A DNA stretch of 64,000 nt from assembly GCF_030253575.1 (NCBI RefSeq), contig NC_080559.1, forward strand, positions 28,608,501-28,672,500. The letters run 5' to 3'. The notes beneath the pieces are model-generated. The model was not told the DNA's origin. It was given only the letters and a program-made list of their open reading frames with translations, and did no database searches. This DNA is from Rhododendron vialii (taxonomy: Eukaryota; Streptophyta; Magnoliopsida; Ericales; Ericaceae). Of the stretch, positions 58,243 through 64,000 are shown piece after piece. The position numbers and the translations under genes are program-made. The number at the start of each line of letters is the position of its first letter. The stretch's first letter is position 1.

Positions 58243-60036
58243 GGTGGATGAGATGGCTCATTGCAAGTTATTCTTAGCCTCCTCTTCCACTACTGGGGGG
58301 TAGATTAATCTTGGGGAACCCTTTTTGGGTACTTTGTTGACTTGCATTAGTACCGTGTGAAGTGAGTAATCAAAGCCATCACAAGTTTATATATTTAACT
58401 AACCGTAGTTGCAATAGATTAAGTTTTCTAATCGACAATGGTTCAGGTCCAAGTTTGCATTAGGTGGGGCATCTTTAAATAAAATAATTGATGCAATGGA
58501 ATACCAAAGTAGAGAAGGTTTTAAATGATTTTTGTATATGAGAGGAGGGGGAGGGGGAAAATGCTTGGTGCACATGGAAACAGTTATTCAGGAATTACTC
58601 CCATAAACTTCCAAGATTCCATTCAGATATTAGAAGGAAAAAATAGGTTTGATTTTTAGGCCTTGTTTGGATGCAGTTGTTTGACTTGGCACCTTATTTT
58701 TAAAGTGACAACCTTTTTTAGCAACTTAAAAGCTTTTTCTAGCCTTTTTCAAGATACATCCATAAAACAAATAATGTGAATGCGGGAAATTTCACAGTAG
58801 GGAATCCCTCACGCTTTTAGGTGTGGAAGAAGAAATTCTCATGATTTACCCAGAAACTACTGAGAGATTCTCTATGTTTCACACTTCGCTTACAGAGCAC
58901 GAGAAATTTAGATACAAGGATTATTGTCATCTTCCTTTCACGTGTGGTGAGACCTACTAATAATACGCAGGACCCGCACCACGTAAAAGGGCATTACGAA
59001 TAACCTTTGTGTATAACTACCGCAGAGCACACAGGGGCTCAATTAGCAATAGTTAGCACCACAACAAATCCTGTTCACTGGCTTTGCTTTACCCAAGGGC
59101 CGAAATCGAAAATGCAATTAGTTATCGGGCTTATAGCACCGAATTCCGACCTACGGAAGATAAAAAAAAAAGGGTAGTCTTTTCCGCCACTTTTTCTTTT
59201 TCCCTGTAGAAGCTGATTTTCGCGACACGAACGTGCGCCATAGCCCTAGAAGCATATAGTCACTTTTTTATTTTATTTTTATTTTTATAGGAAGGAAGCA
59301 TATTGCCACTTTCTATTTTTCTGGAATAAAAAAGTGAGTAGGTCTTAGTCTAGCATCATTGCCCAAACGGCTGCTTGGAACTGAATATAATAAGCAAACA
59401 GTACATTTTTAGCAATTTTTAAAGAGACACTTGTTGCATTCTACAATTTCTATGTCCATAAGAGAGAGGTGGAGGCCTGAAATCTAGCCAAATCATGCAA
59501 CGGGGGGGGATGAATGTGGGTATATGATTGATGAGGAAAGACCTGTGGGGTAACCCCAGCTTATCCCACCACCAAAATCTCCCTCGTATGTGCCTAACAA
59601 TGGTCCCATATCCCTTTCCTGTCACGTTTCATTGCTTTTCTTTTCTCTTCTTTTTTTTTGGGTCCGACGGTCAGGTGTATCCGGGTCATCCTAAGCGCAC
59701 CTCGACCAATCCCTTATGTGGTCCTATCAAATTTCTTGGCAACTTGGGATTGGTAGATGAAAATTGTCAAAATAATCCAGATTACCAGAATTTTAATGAA
59801 CCAACAACTAAGTTGCAAGAAAGTGAAGAAACAACTAACTAACAATGACTCCATGAAAGTGAGAATCTCCATGAAGCTTCTGAAGAGAAAGGAACCATAA
59901 ATTTCTGGATAAAAAAAATGGTACTCTTCAAACCTCTTTCCTTCAAAATCTCTGAATGTCAAAAAACAAAGGCATCAGTGATCTCATGTGTAAAATTTAT
60001 TCACCTGATATACACTGCTTCAGAATTCAGTAATCA
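58243..60036. other. Intergenic to the 3' side of the LSI2-like gene
   Basis: No coding gene recognised. The 104-codon plus frame at 59528-59842 and its antisense partners show no family features. The last few hundred bases before 60037 are the 3' UTR of the minus-strand transporter gene. Confidence 0.4.
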
Positions 60037-62651
60037 CTATCTTATGAGTGCCAAACCAATGGCAGTGACTATAAGAGTAGAGGGCACTCCAAATTTAAGA
60101 TGGTTCCAGAAAGATAAGTTGTATCCGAAGATTGGAGCTCGACGAGCCTGCTCGCATACTATCAAGTTAGCAGCCGATCCCAATAGAGAGAGGTTCCCGG
60201 CTACTGTGCTGACCCAAGCCAATATAAGCCATGCTTTCTTCTCGTCTGCTGGGGATATTGCAGCTGCGGATGCTGCAATCCGTGCTCCAAGCAATAGAAC
60301 TGAGACATTTGCAAGCATTCAACTCTATAAGTAGGCAGAAAAGCATAAAAGTCTATAAGCAGGCAGAAAAAATTTCATCCATATCAGGGCATCTCCAATC
60401 AGTGCTTCTTCCATTATCTTTTTTAGAACAAAAATTGCGAACATTATTCGCAAATATACCAACTAATCTTCTGCAGGATACAAACAGCAATTTTAAAGCT
60501 TCAACGAGTTTATCTTCTGCAAAATTACTGGAAGATAGGTAATTTTCCAGTAAAAACGAGAGTTTATCTTCTGCAAATTAATTCTTAAAGACTTATGGTA
60601 CTTCCACTAACAGCATGACACAGTAACTGTTTAAAGTAATTCAACCAAATTGCATCTTGGCCCATACAACTTTTTCCGCAGCTCTTTCCAAGCCGTAGAA
60701 TGACCTAATTCCAAGTTGAGTTGCTAGAAAGAGGACTTTCCAATCCAAACTTGGCTAAGGTGAGGTATTTTTATCTTTTCACACTGGCAACAAAGTTGCT
60801 TTTGTTTCACAATGTTTGTGGTGCCATAGATCTTCAAGGCTTCTCATAGAAGTTCCCCTTAGAAAGTTCCATCTACTTGTCCAAGGTACCTAGCAAGCTC
60901 AATTCAACTCAGCTATTATACTTGTGTAGAGAAAACAAAACTTTATTAGTAACATATATTTTCATCACAGTCGAGCTAGGTCCTTTCGATTTTAAGTTGC
61001 TTTCAAGCAGTTCATGCAACCAACAACAATTATAAGTTAGTGTTGTAAACCAGGAAACAAATGAAATTGCTGCTAGTAATCTAAAAGACAATTGCCGATA
61101 AATAAAAAATTCTAAAAGACAATTCTTCTTCATATTTAAAAAAAAAAAAAAAGAACAACCTACATGCATTGTTATGTTACAAGGTCACAATAAAGCTCAT
61201 CAAAATTATAATAGACGGGAAAGCAGCACCATACCAGTTGGTACGTTTGAAGCCACATTCGAGAGAACAAGTATGACAGCAGCAAGAACTACTATCCCAA
61301 CAATGTGATCAATCTGTGCATATGGTTCCACAAGTTCCCACAAAGTACTAGGAATTCCAGTTTTGTTAAATCCCTCAACAGTGATAAACATTCCGCAAAA
61401 GAAGATCAAAAGGGAATAAGATACCTGGATAAAGAATGAAGTTAAATTACTTCCTTTGGCCAACCAGCAAAATCAATTTGCAAATTCTATGTGGCTAGGC
61501 CAGAAATAAAGTTTATATGGTGCGACAGATTGTACCTTTTCCAAGGATGGCCTAGCATCCTTAAAGTCAAGAACCACAAGAGCAAGTGCAGCAGTAATAG
61601 CAGTCCATGACATATTCAGACCCATAAGCAAGGAAATAAGCATCCCAATAGTCACAAGGTAAACACAAGTCTTCCAGAGTATTATCTTCCATCTCTCTTT
61701 CACGTCAGGTTTGTCCCCTCCTTGTGAGAATCCATCATTTGAAACCTCCTTAGATGCATTTGATCCCCTTGCAGACTCAATTTCCCCGCTAGAGGCCTTG
61801 TGGATTTCATTCTCACTAGCACTTACTCGGTTCCTAAGAGTATCAACATTAGCAGTATTCCCATTGACATTTGGAGGGCTGCGGATAGTCATGGATTCCA
61901 ATGTAGAGCTCCATTCTTGTGAATTTAAGGACGTCAAATGTGACAATGTTGCTGGTGAAAAGCGATGGGAAACCACATCGTCCTCAGGAACCACTTCCAT
62001 GGCTGCATCTTCCTCATCCTTCTGAATTGATAACAACTTCCAATACATACATAGTAGAAATACAGCATTCAAAGAAACTCCCACTAGCATTGCTGGTAGA
62101 ATTCCGATTACAAAGTCTCCAAAACTAATCTTACTTTGAACAGCTATAACCAGGTTTTGAGGGTTCCCAATTGGGGTTGCTGAAGACCCAATGTTCGCAC
62201 TCGAGGCAAGGGCCAATAGAAAGGGGTGAGGTGGGAGATTATGTTGCCTCGCGATTTTCAACACAAATTCGGTTAAAACAACACAGGACGTATCATTAGT
62301 AAAGAGAGCACTGGAAATGGCGGAAATCAGGCAGATTCGACAAAGTAAATCTTTGGCTCCCATGCTCTTCCACGAAAGCAATTTGCCCAAGTACTTAAAC
62401 ATGTCTGCTCTTTCTAGATACACACTTACAACCATTGTACCAAAGAGAAGGCCAAGAATTGGAAGGTCAATGGCAGCATATGCTTGATCTGATGTTATAA
62501 CTCGAAAAATTACCATGAGGATACCTCCTAAGAGAGACCCAGCAGTCCTTCCAATGGGCAGGAAAGGAACAGCTGGGAAAACTGCCAATACCCAGAAGAT
62601 TGCAAAAGCAATTGAACCAAGTACCACCTTCACAGTTGAAGCCATGGCCAT
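60037..62651 (-). CDS. LSI2-like anion efflux transporter (ArsB/NhaD superfamily), 3 coding exons
   Basis: Exons on minus: 62651-61536, 61424-61235, 60299-60037. Together 1569 nt (522 aa) with GT-AG introns and consistent phase. The N-terminal half has about six hydrophobic segments, with [38 protein letters not shown] and the signature [21 protein letters not shown] cytosolic Ser/Asp-rich loop runs from about 215 to 325. The C-terminal half includes [38 protein letters not shown] and [20 protein letters not shown]. This matches rice LSI2 (silicon efflux, also arsenite) and related plant transporters. The substrate here cannot be read from sequence; many dicot members are annotated only as LSI2-like. 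The start codon gives [16 protein letters not shown], in line with the family. Confidence 0.92.
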
Positions 62652-63300
62652 GTTTGGAACTTAAATGGTCAAAAACCGTTTAAGAAAATTGAAACTTAAC
62701 CTACCAGCGTATCATACATTCATATCCATATCTGGTAAGACGTACCTGAAATAGGAAAATGGACCCAAACATCAAGCTATGAACAAATTTTCTGAATTTG
62801 AAACATTTGCCCACAGATGTACAATCGACGGACAGCCCAAATAATACAATTATTCAAATTTTAGGCCCAAGGATTAGTCATCGAGATATGCGTAAGCTGA
62901 CCGTAAATATGGTTACAAGAAAAATACTGGAGTAGTGCAATTATAGAACACCCAAAGACAAAAATCCTGTGTGCTAAGAGCCATCTCCAATCTTAAAAAG
63001 AAGCTACATCTCAAAAAAACCCAGAAGACCCAGTTGCAGAAAATTGCTTATACAATCAAGAAAACTGAAATCAGATTATTATGAAGCACGGGCATGCGCT
63101 CACCTCAACCAGCGGTACCAGTCGCGGAGACTTGAACATGAAAAGTTAAAAAGTAGGGACCTTAAAAAGACCTTTCATTTTGATATTTTGAGAGTGAAAG
63201 CCTAGTTGGAGCTTGTTGGTTGTTCATGGCCAGGGGATTGGAGGGCTTGATTGATTCTGAGAAACTTTATTTGGTGAAAAGACATGATTTGGGCTTTACG
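62652..63300 (-). other. 5' leader and promoter side of the LSI2-like gene
   Basis: Possible leader donors on minus are at about 62746 (TTTCAG then GTACGTC) and 63104 (TTGAG then GTGAGCG), so the 5' UTR is probably spliced. No other gene is visible. Confidence 0.45.
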
Positions 63301-64000
63301 GGAAAACCTTTCCATCACACGTCACAGCCATATCCTTAACCATCATGCCATCTCCGATAGTTGAAATTCTAGTTATTCAACGAGTTAATCATCTCTTTCA
63401 TCCCTAAACTATTCCAATTTTTCTAAACTTGTCCCTCGAGTATCTCAATCGAACTCATGTGGTCCCTCAGCTGTCCAAGTGATTTCAAATTTCAATGTTG
63501 TTCAATTGCTGAAGCCGTTAATAGTCTGTTAATTATTTAGACGAAATGTACAACAACAAAAAAAGAGAGAGAGAGAGAGAGAGATTCTGCTCGGACAATT
63601 TTTACCCCAACTTTTGTATTGATTCCAACTTGAATGGTAACTGTTCATTTTGTAAAGCTAGTTTAGAAAATTATTACTATAAAAAAGTTGTGCTAATCGA
63701 AAATGGATGTGTCTCTAAATTAGTTATACTTAACTTTTTGTTTAACTATCTCTCGATATCTGACAAATATATTATTTTGAATGAATGGTCTTCTCATCAT
63801 GCCCTATAAGAAAAAATAGTAGGATTCTATTACTACAAGCTTAATATGTTTCTGGTATCATATGCGAAAAATAACTTTTATCAAATATCAATAGGTATCT
63901 AAGTACTCCCTTGTACCTAAAAAGAATATCCAATCTGCAAAACGAAAACTTAAAAAATTTATTTTAAGAAAAATTCATTATTTTTTGATAAATCAATAGA
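63301..64000. other. Intergenic end of the window, with a short GA microsatellite
   Basis: A GA run lies at about 63563-63584. The remainder is AT-rich without recognisable features. Confidence 0.5.

Noticed and set aside
61711-62025. 104-codon plus frame antisense to the LSI2-like gene
   Set aside because: A shadow of the transporter's coding strand, with no independent features.
1-64000. CRISPR arrays, prokaryotic operons, riboswitches or phage-like clusters
   Set aside because: No regularly spaced repeats with unique spacers and no prokaryotic gene organisation. All recognised genes are plant type with spliceosomal introns or plant-specific families.

Overview
The window is nuclear DNA of a flowering plant. 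The evidence is spliced GT-AG genes with long introns, plant-only families (YODA-type MAPKKK, LSI2-type transporter, ASK20/21-type SKP1 protein, DUF295 F-box), CT/GA-rich leaders, Stowaway and Tourist-like MITEs, tRNA-type SINEs and long solo LTRs. It looks like a core eudicot. An asterid (possibly Ericales) origin is only a guess. There is no sign of bacterial, organellar or viral sequence.

Layout. 0-8.5 kb: a C2H2 zinc-finger gene on + (9 coding exons) with an antisense LINE fragment in its 5' region. 9.25-10 kb: a single-exon membrane protein of the DUF7733 type. 11-16.4 kb: a SKP1-like protein (ASK20/21 type) on -. 16.5-28 kb: an accessory stretch with foldback MITEs, SINE-like repeats, an intact F-box/DUF295 gene, a small two-finger C2H2 gene split by a frameshift, several MITEs, and a decayed inverted copy of the F-box gene. 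28-36.6 kb: almost pure mobile DNA. It holds a TTA-flanked MITE carrying a ~0.75-kb GGT-type repeat, a foldback element interrupted by a 1.94-kb solo LTR, a hAT-like element interrupted by a 3.46-kb solo LTR, and a Stowaway MITE. 37.5-38.1 kb: a weak OB-fold/RPA-like relic. 39.8-45.1 kb: a TIC32-type short-chain dehydrogenase (8 exons, +). 46.5-53.9 kb: a YODA-type MAPKKK (11 coding exons, -) whose 3' end faces the dehydrogenase. 54-60 kb: intergenic repeats. 60-62.7 kb: an LSI2-type anion efflux transporter (3 coding exons, -).

The genes are independent transcription units, as expected in a plant; nothing suggests a co-regulated cluster. The clearest structural results come from the repeats. 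Two separate nestings, each a solo LTR inside a DNA transposon, are resolved with target-site duplications at both levels. One LTR carries seven copies of the palindrome TCGCGCGA. The inverted F-box duplication shows that the apparently intact copy has lost a C-terminal tail which the pseudogene still encodes. Exon boundaries were placed by eye from reading frame, GT-AG sites and remembered family similarity. I found no CRISPR, operon or defence-type system here.
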